A stretch of DNA of 64,000 bases from positions 1 to 64,000 of the forward strand of contig CALXLD010000042.1 in assembly GCA_944389105.1 (NCBI GenBank), in the 5' to 3' direction. A program made the translations under genes and the position numbers. Shown piece by piece: positions 43,906-51,197 of the stretch (the first letter of the stretch is position 1; every line of letters starts with the position of its first letter). The DNA comes from an uncultured Spirochaetaceae bacterium. Its GTDB lineage: Bacteria; Spirochaetota; Spirochaetia; Sphaerochaetales; Sphaerochaetaceae. The notes under the pieces are model-generated. The model was not told the DNA's origin. It made no database searches and was given only the letters and a program-made list of their open reading frames with translations.

Positions 43906-45873
43906 ATGACAAAGGATGAATTATTCCAGGATAGACGTTTTTTCTTTGATACGTGCCAGATGAAGGAGACCGCGGAATATGCACTTAAGTATTCGCCCTA
44001 TGAGGCTGAGAAAGTGCTAAGGACAGCTGATGCTGCTGTCAGCCAGAGCTACATATTCACGCTTCGCTGGGATCTTGAGCAGACTCAGGTTCCCGTGGTT
44101 TTTGAAGGTGATATAGACTGGTTCAGACAGCCTGGGGATGATGCGGAGTTCGTATATGCCTTCAATCGGATGAGGCATTGGATCTGCTTCGGCGAAGCCT
44201 ATGCAATGACCGGTGATGAGAAATATGCCAGGGCCTTTGCAAAAGAACTTCTGAGCTGGACTGAGAATGTCCAAAAATCCGATCCCGCGTGCCAGAAAGC
44301 ATGGCGGACAATCGAGGCGGGGTTCAGGATGGAATACTGGTCCAAGGCAATCCAGTTCTTCCGATCCTCGGAGAACCTTACAGATGATGTAGTAGATGCT
44401 TTTGTCCTTTCAATGAAAGAACATGCTGAGTTCATAATGGGAGTATGGGACAGCTATAACAAGCTTTCGAACTGGGGTATTATCGCGAACCATGGCCTAT
44501 TTGAAGCTTCAGTTATACTTCCGGAATCGGAACAAACCATGCGCTGGAGATCTGAAGCACTGAGGAGGCTTGATGAAGAGCTGAGAATGCAGGTGTATGA
44601 TGATGGTGTCCATTGGGAGCAGAGTGCAATGTATCATAATGAGGTTCTTCAGTGCTTCCAGGACGTTCTTATTCTTTCCAGACACTGCGGCATAGAACTC
44701 CCTGAAGGAATGGAAGAAAGGATATATAAGCTTGCCTATGCATCTGCCATCATGCAGAAGCCGAACGGATCTGAACCTATGTCGGGGGACAGCGATGATA
44801 TAGATCAGAGAGATCTTACGGAGAAAAGTGCATGGCTTTTCTCCAGCCCTTTATTCAGATCCCTTGGCGAAGATCATATGACTTTTGATGCACTGTGGGA
44901 TACTGGGCTTGATGCTGCTCTTGAATATGAGGCGATTAAGGGTGAGAAACCCTCTGATCTTGTTTTCTCATTCCCTGATTCCGGCAGGGCTGTCTATAGA
45001 AATGACCAGACTTATCTCTTATTCAAGAATGGAACATTGGGAGCTGGCCATGGTCATGCTGATCAGACGCATTTTGATCTTTTTTATAATGGAGAGGATA
45101 TTCTTGTAGATCCCGGCCGCTTTACCTATGTGGATAAAGCTGAGCGCTATGAGTTCAAGGACTCATATGCCCACAATGTTATTACGATAGATGGTGAAAA
45201 CAGCTATAAGGCTTCGGACAGCTGGGCTTATTCAAAGATGAGCAGGGCCTATGGGTTTTCAGTGAAGGATAAGGATGGGTCAGCATTTATTGCAGGCGGA
45301 CATCTCGGGTATTACGGCAGAGGTGTATTCATCTCAAGGAAAATCATAGTTCTGTCGGATACATTGATAGCGATTGCGGATGAGTTCTATTCAGATGGAA
45401 AGCATGAGGCTACGCTGAATCTTCACTTCTCTGAAACAGGTGCTGTATCAACTGATGGCGTGGACAGGATTTCCTTCAGATCTGACAGAAATAATGCTGG
45501 AATACTTGTTCTAGGGGGAGAGCGTACGGAAGTCTATTCCTCCAGGATATCAAGGCATTATAACCAGGCGAGTTCCAACCAGAGTACAAGGACGTATTGT
45601 ACATTCGATGGCTTTGGGTCTCTTCTTACTGTGATAGATCTTTCAGGTAAAGCTGATGCAGAGCCAGCTGAGCTGCTTAGCAATTACTACAGCAGGCCGA
45701 TTGATAAGACAGCGGCAGAGGGATACCGGATCGGGGATTACTATCTTGTAGTCGGACATTATGAATGGGGATCTCCGACGGATAGTTTCTCAATAGCAGG
45801 GCATGATGGCTGGGGACAGACTGTTGTCTTCAAACCCGGCGACGGAGATATAGGAACGGTGCTTGAGTATTGA
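43906..45873 (+). CDS. Heparinase II/III family polysaccharide lyase
   Basis: A 655-aa protein with the alpha/alpha-toroid plus beta-sandwich layout of heparinase II/III and oligo-alginate lyases. Motifs: SNWGIIANHGLFEAS (about 190), EQSAMYHNEVLQ (about 245), and GHGHADQTHFDLFYNGEDILVDPGRFTY (about 380-407), which holds catalytic or structural His/Asp/Tyr residues. No signal peptide is present, so it likely acts on imported oligosaccharides. Start 43906 is chosen from the promoter. No PTS or ABC importer is next to it. Confidence 0.87.
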   Translation: MTKDELFQDRRFFFDTCQMKETAEYALKYSPYEAEKVLRTADAAVSQSYIFTLRWDLEQTQVPVVFEGDIDWFRQPGDDAEFVYAFNRMRHWICFGEAYAMTGDEKYARAFAKELLSWTENVQKSDPACQKAWRTIEAGFRMEYWSKAIQFFRSSENLTDDVVDAFVLSMKEHAEFIMGVWDSYNKLSNWGIIANHGLFEASVILPESEQTMRWRSEALRRLDEELRMQVYDDGVHWEQSAMYHNEVLQCFQDVLILSRHCGIELPEGMEERIYKLAYASAIMQKPNGSEPMSGDSDDIDQRDLTEKSAWLFSSPLFRSLGEDHMTFDALWDTGLDAALEYEAIKGEKPSDLVFSFPDSGRAVYRNDQTYLLFKNGTLGAGHGHADQTHFDLFYNGEDILVDPGRFTYVDKAERYEFKDSYAHNVITIDGENSYKASDSWAYSKMSRAYGFSVKDKDGSAFIAGGHLGYYGRGVFISRKIIVLSDTLIAIADEFYSDGKHEATLNLHFSETGAVSTDGVDRISFRSDRNNAGILVLGGERTEVYSSRISRHYNQASSNQSTRTYCTFDGFGSLLTVIDLSGKADAEPAELLSNYYSRPIDKTAAEGYRIGDYYLVVGHYEWGSPTDSFSIAGHDGWGQTVVFKPGDGDIGTVLEY

Positions 45874-45918
45874 TAGTTAGCTCCGATTACTAATTATAAT
45901 TATATATTGGATAAAGAA

Positions 45919-45951
45919 ATGGGCTCTCCGTATCTGGAGAACCCATTCTTT
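45919..45951. terminator. Bidirectional terminator between convergent genes
   Basis: ATGGGCTCTCC (45919-45929), loop GTATCT, GGAGAACCCAT (45936-45946): a stem of ten pairs and one mismatch, followed by TCTTT on the plus strand and TTTCTTT on the minus strand. It sits between the heparinase gene and the iron alcohol dehydrogenase gene. Confidence 0.65.
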
Positions 45952-45966
45952 AGTAAGGGCAACTTG

Positions 45967-47190
45967 TTAAGCTATGGTGACAACATTGGCTTTCTTGGTT
46001 TCTGCTACATCGAAGTAGAATTCCTCAAGCTCCTTGGCATCCATCAGCATTGGTACCGGATAGAGCGGATTTGCTTCTTTATCTGCATATTCTGAAAGCT
46101 CGTGGATATCTTCAACCCTGATTCCGCTCAGTTTTTCCGGAATGTTCATTTCTCTCTCCATTGCTTTTATTGCATATATGAATGAGAGGGCTTTTTCATG
46201 TGCGTCTGTTCCGCTGATCCCTGCTGCGTCTGCTAGTTCTGCAAGCTTCTTTTCTGCTTTCTTTCCATACTTTTCAAGTACATATGGCAGAAGGACAGCA
46301 TTGGCAAGGCCATGTGGTATATTGTATTTGCCGCCTAGTGAATGGGCTACAGCATGGACATATCCGACATAGGACACAGTGAATGCAGATCCTGCAAGGA
46401 ATGCAGCATGCAGCATATTCCTTCTTGCTTCCATATCGTTTCCATTATGATAAGCTTCTGTAAGCGAGGAGAATATCAGGCGCACTGCTTCTCTGGCGCT
46501 TTTCCTTGTTTCCCTGGTGGTAGACCCGCCTATGTAAGCTTCAACGGCATGTGTCAGAGCATCAAGTCCGGTAGAAGCTGTAAGAGATGGAGGCAGGGTC
46601 CTTGTGACTTCAGGATCCAGAACAGCATATCGGGGAATCAGGGGGAATGAGTTTATCGGATACTTATGCCTGGTTCTGCTATCTACGATTACAGAGGCAA
46701 GAGTGGTTTCTGAGCCTGTCCCGGCTGTTGTGGGAATGGCAACAAGAAGAGGAATCTTCCTTAGGACCTTCAGTATTCCTTCCATTTTCGAAAGAGGTTT
46801 CTTTGGATATGCGATCCTTGCTCCTACAGCCTTTGCCGCATCTATCGAGGAGCCTCCGCCAAAGCCTATTATGGCTTCTGCTTCGGAGGAGATATAGAGG
46901 CGCCTGGCTTCCTCGACATTCTCTGTGGTTGGATTGGCAACAGTATCATCATAGACAGATAAAGCTATTCCGTTTTCTGCCATGATGGCTTCGAGGTTCT
47001 TTGTGAGCCCCATACTTCTGATTCCTTTGTCAGTTACAAGGAGTACGCTTTTTATTCCTTTGCTTCTGAATAGTCCCGGCAGCTCATTGATGCCGTTGAG
47101 AATCTCCGGCTTCCTGTATGGAAGGAGTGGAATAGCTATTCTGAATGCTTTCTGGAAAACCCTGCAGTATATCTTCCTTGCTCTGTTCAT
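45967..47190 (-). CDS. Iron-containing alcohol dehydrogenase
   Basis: A 407-aa group III NAD(P)-dependent alcohol dehydrogenase. The nucleotide-binding [14 protein letters not shown] (about 108-121) and [18 protein letters not shown] (about 151-168) are present, as are iron ligands in the [15 protein letters not shown] (about 207-221) and [26 protein letters not shown] (about 278-303) segments. It reduces aldehydes or oxidises alcohols in fermentation. AAGGA lies about 8 nt before the ATG, a normal ribosome site. A 14-bp palindrome lies upstream and may control it. Confidence 0.93.
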   Translation of the reverse strand: MNRARKIYCRVFQKAFRIAIPLLPYRKPEILNGINELPGLFRSKGIKSVLLVTDKGIRSMGLTKNLEAIMAENGIALSVYDDTVANPTTENVEEARRLYISSEAEAIIGFGGGSSIDAAKAVGARIAYPKKPLSKMEGILKVLRKIPLLVAIPTTAGTGSETTLASVIVDSRTRHKYPINSFPLIPRYAVLDPEVTRTLPPSLTASTGLDALTHAVEAYIGGSTTRETRKSAREAVRLIFSSLTEAYHNGNDMEARRNMLHAAFLAGSAFTVSYVGYVHAVAHSLGGKYNIPHGLANAVLLPYVLEKYGKKAEKKLAELADAAGISGTDAHEKALSFIYAIKAMEREMNIPEKLSGIRVEDIHELSEYADKEANPLYPVPMLMDAKELEEFYFDVAETKKANVVTIA

Positions 47191-47235
47191 CTGTGAATCC
47201 TTATCGCCGCTTTTGTTAACACATGTGCCAAATTA

Positions 47236-47249
47236 TGTCAATATTGACA
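47236..47249. promoter_or_regulatory. 14-bp perfect palindrome, candidate operator
   Basis: TGTCAATATTGACA, without spacer, 46 nt upstream of the alcohol dehydrogenase start and 30 nt upstream of the divergent VOC gene. Its right half is TTGACA (47244-47249), which could be the -35 of the VOC promoter, so a bound regulator would block it. The regulator is unknown. Confidence 0.5.
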
Positions 47250-47278
47250 AATTATTAAATAGTGTAATCTTACATAAG

Positions 47279-47554
47279 ATGAAGCCTAACCCGATCTATA
47301 AGCCTGTTTTTATAATGTTTGCTGATGGGATCATGACTAAATCTGATATGGATGATGTGGAAAAAAGCTTGGCAAGAACCGGGTTCATCCATATTGCTTT
47401 TTCTGTAGAAAGCAGAGAAAAGGTGGATGAACTGACCAAGTGCCTGAAAGCGGATGGTTTTGAGGTTCTCAGCGGACCTCGCACAACTGGAGACGGGTAT
47501 TATGAAAGCTGCGTGCTGGATGCAGAAGGAAATCAGATAGAGATAACAATCTGA
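47279..47554 (+). CDS. Single-module VOC (glyoxalase/bleomycin-resistance) protein
   Basis: A 91-aa protein that matches only the second half of a VOC protein: [52 protein letters not shown]. The metal ligands His (GFIHIAF) and Glu (NQIEI) are present, but the N-terminal module with the other two ligands is missing. The upstream DNA is the divergent dehydrogenase region, so nothing of it remains. It may work as a dimer of half-modules or be a truncated remnant. A longer frame from 46982 runs antisense through the dehydrogenase and was rejected. Confidence 0.65.
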   Translation: MKPNPIYKPVFIMFADGIMTKSDMDDVEKSLARTGFIHIAFSVESREKVDELTKCLKADGFEVLSGPRTTGDGYYESCVLDAEGNQIEITI

Positions 47555-47560
47555 TGATTC

Positions 47561-48238
47561 TTATGCGTCATTTTCCAGCAGAGACAGCAGTTCATTGTAT
47601 GATGACACAGACCATGTTGCATCTGAAGAAGCATTTCCGCTGAATGAGATTAAAACAGAATCTATTCCTGCATCATTTGCGCCCTTTATATCGCTGGAGA
47701 GACTATCCCCAATGACAAGACAGCTTTCCTTTGATGCATTCAGCGCGTTAAGCACAAAGTCAAAAAAGCGTGTGTCCGGTTTTGCATATCCTATTTCCTG
47801 GCTGATGAATATGCTGTCATAGAATGATTCCGTTCCGGTTCTTCTGATTCTTTCCCTTTGTACTCTGGCAATGCCGTTTGTTATGATCGAAAGGCTGTAT
47901 TTTCCTTTTATCTTCCCAAGAAAATCTACGGCACCGGGAATCATTATACCTTCTTCTCCAAGCATTGCTGCATAGTCGTTTCCCATTGCAGCTGGATCTG
48001 CCGTAAGCCCTGCTGCTTCAGCGAAGAGCCTGAAGCGTTCAGTTTCAAGTGCCTCCAGGGTAAGTTCTCCTTTTTCATAGCGTGCCCAGCATTCAGCATT
48101 GCCTCTGTGATAAACGGGATAAAGAGATTCTGATATCGAATACTTACCAAAGAGACGTTTCAGGGCTGCTTTTTCTGTTGCAGTGAAATCATATAGCGTG
48201 TTATCTGCATCAAAGAGAAGATATTTCTTTCCTTTCAT
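47561..48238 (-). CDS. YjjG-type HAD nucleotidase
   Basis: A 225-aa HAD phosphatase close to YjjG/YfnB, which dephosphorylates pyrimidine nucleotides including unusual ones. Motif I is LLFDADNTLYDFTATE (Asp about residue 10), motif II IITNGIARVQRERI (about 117), motif III Lys in EIGYAKPDTRFFD, and motif IV VIGDSLSSDIKGANDAG (about 175). There is no ribosome site. TAACAT begins exactly 12 nt before the ATG, so a leaderless mRNA is likely. It is convergent with the VOC gene. Confidence 0.88.
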   Translation of the reverse strand: MKGKKYLLFDADNTLYDFTATEKAALKRLFGKYSISESLYPVYHRGNAECWARYEKGELTLEALETERFRLFAEAAGLTADPAAMGNDYAAMLGEEGIMIPGAVDFLGKIKGKYSLSIITNGIARVQRERIRRTGTESFYDSIFISQEIGYAKPDTRFFDFVLNALNASKESCLVIGDSLSSDIKGANDAGIDSVLISFSGNASSDATWSVSSYNELLSLLENDA

Positions 48239-48244
48239 GGGTCC

Positions 48245-48250
48245 ATGTTA
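48245..48250 (-). promoter_or_regulatory. -10 box of leaderless-type yjjG-like promoter
   Basis: TAACAT on the minus strand (48250 down to 48245), 4/6 match to TATAAT, 12 nt before the ATG at 48238. No convincing -35 was found. Confidence 0.4.
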
Positions 48251-48312
48251 GACAAAAAGGATCAAAAGTGGAACAGCGCCGCATCTTCCTTTCCTTTTTT
48301 GCAATACGGGAT

Positions 48313-48318
48313 GATACT
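48313..48318 (+). promoter_or_regulatory. -10 box of leaderless-type hdeD-like promoter
   Basis: GATACT, 4/6 match to TATAAT, beginning 12 nt before the ATG at 48325. The intervening bases (TAGTAT) contain no Shine-Dalgarno sequence. Confidence 0.4.
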
Positions 48319-48324
48319 TAGTAT

Positions 48325-48882
48325 ATGAAGAAATATCTACCACTATTGATATCCGGGCTGCTGATGATTTTCATCGGTCTGTATATGATACTCCGCCCAA
48401 GCGGATTTCTTTCCGTTGTGATATCTGCATTCGGTATCTATCTTATTATCGATGGCGTCAGGACCTTATTGGGTGCATATAGACTTAAGGATATATTCGG
48501 GAAAGGCATACGCAGCGTATCCATGGGAAAGGCTCTGCTTAATATGATTGCCGGAATTGTCGTAATCATAATAGCTGTCGCAGCTCCTTCGCTTATACCT
48601 ACAATGCTTGTATACCTTGTGGCTGCCGCGTTTGTCATAACAGGCATTGTCGATGTCATTGAGCTTGTGGTTCTTTCAAGAGCCGAAATACCTGCAGCTT
48701 CTCTGGGACTGGAGACGATACTTTCATTTGTATTTGCTATTATCCTTTTCCTTTTCCCGAACTTCCTTACAGGGGTGATAATGACGCTGTTTGCAGCAAT
48801 ACTGTTTGCTTCCGGAGCTATGATGATTTACGGATCTGTCAGTTCAATGGTATATGCACATAAATACAGAAAGCCTGAGTAG
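48325..48882 (+). CDS. HdeD/DUF308 family membrane protein
   Basis: A 185-aa inner-membrane protein made of six hydrophobic segments in three similar hairpins, the DUF308 pattern (SGLLMIFIGLYMILRPSG; IAGIVVIIIAVAAPSLIP; AIILFLFPNFLTGVI). E. coli HdeD is linked to acid resistance, but the biochemical role is not known. It has no ribosome site, and a -10-like box lies 12 nt upstream. It precedes the his operon promoter by only about 14 nt. Confidence 0.82.
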   Translation: MKKYLPLLISGLLMIFIGLYMILRPSGFLSVVISAFGIYLIIDGVRTLLGAYRLKDIFGKGIRSVSMGKALLNMIAGIVVIIIAVAAPSLIPTMLVYLVAAAFVITGIVDVIELVVLSRAEIPAASLGLETILSFVFAIILFLFPNFLTGVIMTLFAAILFASGAMMIYGSVSSMVYAHKYRKPE

Positions 48883-48895
48883 GGTGTCTTTTCTG

Positions 48896-48923
48896 TTGAC
48901 TACACGCTCTTGATTCATGTACT
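48896..48923 (+). promoter_or_regulatory. Promoter of the histidine operon
   Basis: TTGACT (48896-48901), 16-nt spacer, TGTACT (48918-48923, 4/6). The start site would be near 48930, two bases before the ATG of the leader peptide at 48932. A small shift of the -10 call would change this by a base or two. Confidence 0.5.
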
Positions 48924-48931
48924 GTTTTTAC

Positions 48932-48976
48932 ATGGAAAGAAGAAATGCACATCATCATTGCATAGTCAGAACATGA
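48932..48976 (+). CDS. hisL: his operon leader peptide
   Basis: A 14-codon open frame, MERRNAHHHCIVRT then TGA, with three consecutive CAT codons at 48950-48958. It lies 119 nt before hisG and is followed by a terminator hairpin at 49006-49037. Size, repeated His codons and placement match the attenuator leader peptides of enterobacterial his operons, though the sequence is unrelated. Translation speed over the His codons would decide which downstream hairpin forms. No Shine-Dalgarno sequence precedes it. Confidence 0.8.
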   Translation: MERRNAHHHCIVRT

Positions 48977-48981
48977 CAGAT

Positions 48982-49037
48982 GCCATGATGGGTACTTATA
49001 TGCAGAGCCTCCCAATTGGCGGGAGGCTTTTTCTTTT
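48982..49037 (+). terminator. his attenuator: antiterminator and terminator
   Basis: Terminator: AGCCTCCC (49006-49013), loop AATTGGC, GGGAGGCT (49021-49028), perfect 8 bp, then TTTTCTTTT. Antiterminator: GCCA (48982-48985) with TGGC (49017-49020) and TGGG (48989-48992) with CCCA (49011-49014), which uses the terminator's 5' arm. Region 2 (ATGATG, 48985-48990) can also pair with the His codons (CATCAT, 48953-48958), giving the protector hairpin. All three structures are mutually exclusive as attenuation requires. Confidence 0.8.
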
Positions 49038-49050
49038 CAAAGGAGGCGGT

Positions 49051-49908
49051 ATGGCAGCTATAAGCATTGCAGTACAGAAAAGCGGCAGGCTTTCTGAAAA
49101 GAGTCTGGATCTTATCAGGTCATGTGGAATAGATTTCAGTGCAGACAGCCGTGTTCTGAAAACTTCGGCCACGGGATTTCCTCTGGATTTTATCTTTGTC
49201 CGTGATGACGATATTCCGCAGTATGTTGCGGATGGTGTTGCTGATATCGGCATTATAGGCAGGAACGAGTATGATGAGACTGGTCTTGAACTTGAAGTGG
49301 TACGTGACCTTAAATTTGCATCATGCCGTCTTTCAATTGCTGTTCCCCATGGTTTTGATTACAGAGGTCTTAAGTCTCTGGAAGGGAAGAGGATTGCAAC
49401 ATCATATCCCCGTATTCTGTCCAGGATACTTAAAGAGAACGGCGTAAATGCCGAGCCTGTTGTTGTATCGGGGTCGGTTGAAGTTACGGTTGAGGTCGGA
49501 ATTGCAGATGCAATAGCGGATCTCGTTTCAACCGGAACGACTCTCAAGATGAATGGACTGGAGGAAGCAGAGTGCATTTACCGGTCTTCTGCGATTATGA
49601 TAGCCCGTCCTGATCTTCAGGAGGAGAAAAAGGCAATACTTACCAGACTCCTAGAACGCATCGATGCTGTAATGCTTGCTCGTCATCAGAAGTATATTCT
49701 ATTCAATCTTCCTGAGGAGAAGCTCGAAGAAGCTGCTAGGATAATAGGCGGCATGAAGAGCCCTACAGTTACACCATTGATGGACAAAGGATGGGTTTCT
49801 GTGCAATCAGCAGTAGAGGAAGGACGGTTCTGGGCTGTTTTTGAGGAGCTTAGGAAACTTGGAGCTGAAGGCATTCTTGTTATGAATATCGAGAAGATGG
49901 CGGAGTGA
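49051..49908 (+). CDS. hisG: ATP phosphoribosyltransferase, long form
   Basis: A 285-aa first enzyme of histidine synthesis (ATP + PRPP). Length and the C-terminal regulatory domain (about 215-285; RIIGGMKSPTVTPL, VEEGRFWAVFEELRKLGAEGILVMNIEKM) mark the long, self-regulated HisG that needs no HisZ. The catalytic part has ISIAVQKSGRL, GFPLDFIFVRDDDIPQYV and the PRPP loop SVEVTVEVGIADAIADLVSTGTTL. AGGAGG lies 4 nt before the ATG. A longer frame back to 48910 would run through the attenuator and is rejected. Confidence 0.96.
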   Translation: MAAISIAVQKSGRLSEKSLDLIRSCGIDFSADSRVLKTSATGFPLDFIFVRDDDIPQYVADGVADIGIIGRNEYDETGLELEVVRDLKFASCRLSIAVPHGFDYRGLKSLEGKRIATSYPRILSRILKENGVNAEPVVVSGSVEVTVEVGIADAIADLVSTGTTLKMNGLEEAECIYRSSAIMIARPDLQEEKKAILTRLLERIDAVMLARHQKYILFNLPEEKLEEAARIIGGMKSPTVTPLMDKGWVSVQSAVEEGRFWAVFEELRKLGAEGILVMNIEKMAE

Positions 49909-49910
49909 TT

Positions 49911-51197
49911 ATGTATCTGGAGTTCAGGGATTTTGATCAGACGCTTCTCAAGCGTCCGAATGATGGAAACAGGGATATAGAAAAAACCGTCGGCAGGATA
50001 ATAGATGAAGTCAGAGAACACGGCGATGAGGCATTGCGGGAATATGCTCTGAAATTCGATGGATCACAGCTGGATAATCTTTATGCGGATGAAGCAGAGT
50101 TCAGAGAAGCTGAGAAGGCTGTTCCGGAGAATCTGAAGAGGGCTATAAACCATGCTATGCGGAATATAAGGAAATTCCATGAAGCACAGCTTCCATCTGG
50201 GGAATATGCCGAAACTGAAAGCGGAGTCAGATGCTGGAGGAAAATTGTTCCGATATCGAGGGTCGGTTTATATATTCCAGGTGGTACGGCACCTCTTTTC
50301 TCGACGGTTCTGATGCTTGCTGTCCCTGCTTCTGTTGCAGGGTGCAGGGATATTGTACTTGCAACCCCTGCTAGAAACGGCGTGGTGAATCCTGCTGTTC
50401 TCTATGCCGCCTCTGTTTCAGGCGTCCATTCAGTATTGAAAGTCGGCGGAGCACAGGCTATCGCAGCATTTGCCTATGGCACTGAAAGCATCCGGAAGCG
50501 TGATAAGATATTCGGGCCAGGAAACAGTTATGTCACAGAGGCCAAGAAGCAGGTTGCTTCAGTCACTTCTATTGATATGCTGGCAGGACCATCTGAAGTC
50601 ATGGTGGCTGTGGACAGCTCATCTGTGCCGGAATATGCAGCAGCTGACCTTCTCTCCCAGGCCGAGCATGGAAAAGACAGCCAGGCAATGCTTCTGATAA
50701 GAGCGGAGACAAGGGAAGAGGCTGAAAGAATACACGATTCAGTTGAGGCTGCAATAGAAAGGGAACTTGGACAGATCGGGCGTCATGAATATATGCTTCC
50801 ATCTCTTTCCCATTCATTCTCGTTCCCTGTTTATTCCGATGAGGATCTTGTTGATGCGATAAATGCCTATGCTCCTGAGCACCTTATTATCTCGACAAGG
50901 AATCCGGAGGAAATCCTCAGCGGCGTGGAGAATGCTGGGTCTGTATTCCTCGGTTCGTTTACTCCTGAGTCAGCTGGCGATTATGCTTCCGGAACAAATC
51001 ATACACTTCCGACCTCAGGATGGGCCAGATCTTCTTCCGGTGTTTCCGTAGACTCCTTCATAAAGAAAATCACAGTGCAGCAGATTGATAGAAATGGGTT
51101 AGAGGGTCTTGGAGGGACTATAAGATGTATGGCTGAGGCAGAGGGGCTCGAAGCTCATAGCTATGCTGTGAAAGTGAGGTTGTCCGATGATAGATAA
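49911..51197 (+). CDS. hisD: Histidinol dehydrogenase
   Basis: A 428-aa zinc enzyme that makes the last two oxidations to histidine. Signatures: PISRVGLYIPGGTAPLFSTVLM (about 103-124), VGGAQAIAAFAYGTESI, the FGPGNSYVTEAKKQV motif (about 203), LLSQAEHGKDSQ with the zinc/catalytic residues, and APEHLII. ATG 49911 follows the hisG stop by 2 nt; a GTG at 49905 overlapping that stop is an alternative. It overlaps hisC by 11 nt. Confidence 0.97.
   Translation: MYLEFRDFDQTLLKRPNDGNRDIEKTVGRIIDEVREHGDEALREYALKFDGSQLDNLYADEAEFREAEKAVPENLKRAINHAMRNIRKFHEAQLPSGEYAETESGVRCWRKIVPISRVGLYIPGGTAPLFSTVLMLAVPASVAGCRDIVLATPARNGVVNPAVLYAASVSGVHSVLKVGGAQAIAAFAYGTESIRKRDKIFGPGNSYVTEAKKQVASVTSIDMLAGPSEVMVAVDSSSVPEYAAADLLSQAEHGKDSQAMLLIRAETREEAERIHDSVEAAIERELGQIGRHEYMLPSLSHSFSFPVYSDEDLVDAINAYAPEHLIISTRNPEEILSGVENAGSVFLGSFTPESAGDYASGTNHTLPTSGWARSSSGVSVDSFIKKITVQQIDRNGLEGLGGTIRCMAEAEGLEAHSYAVKVRLSDDR

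Noticed and set aside
46982-47278. Upstream extension of the VOC gene
   Set aside because: It is antisense to the conserved alcohol dehydrogenase N-terminus and gives no VOC-like sequence.
48959-49004. TGCATA/TATGCA pairing in the his leader as antiterminator
   Set aside because: The 6-bp helix does not overlap the terminator stem, so it could not prevent termination.
48910-49050. Long in-frame upstream extension of hisG from a TTG at 48910
   Set aside because: It would run through the leader peptide and terminator, adds an unrelated N-terminus, and AGGAGG lies directly before the ATG at 49051.
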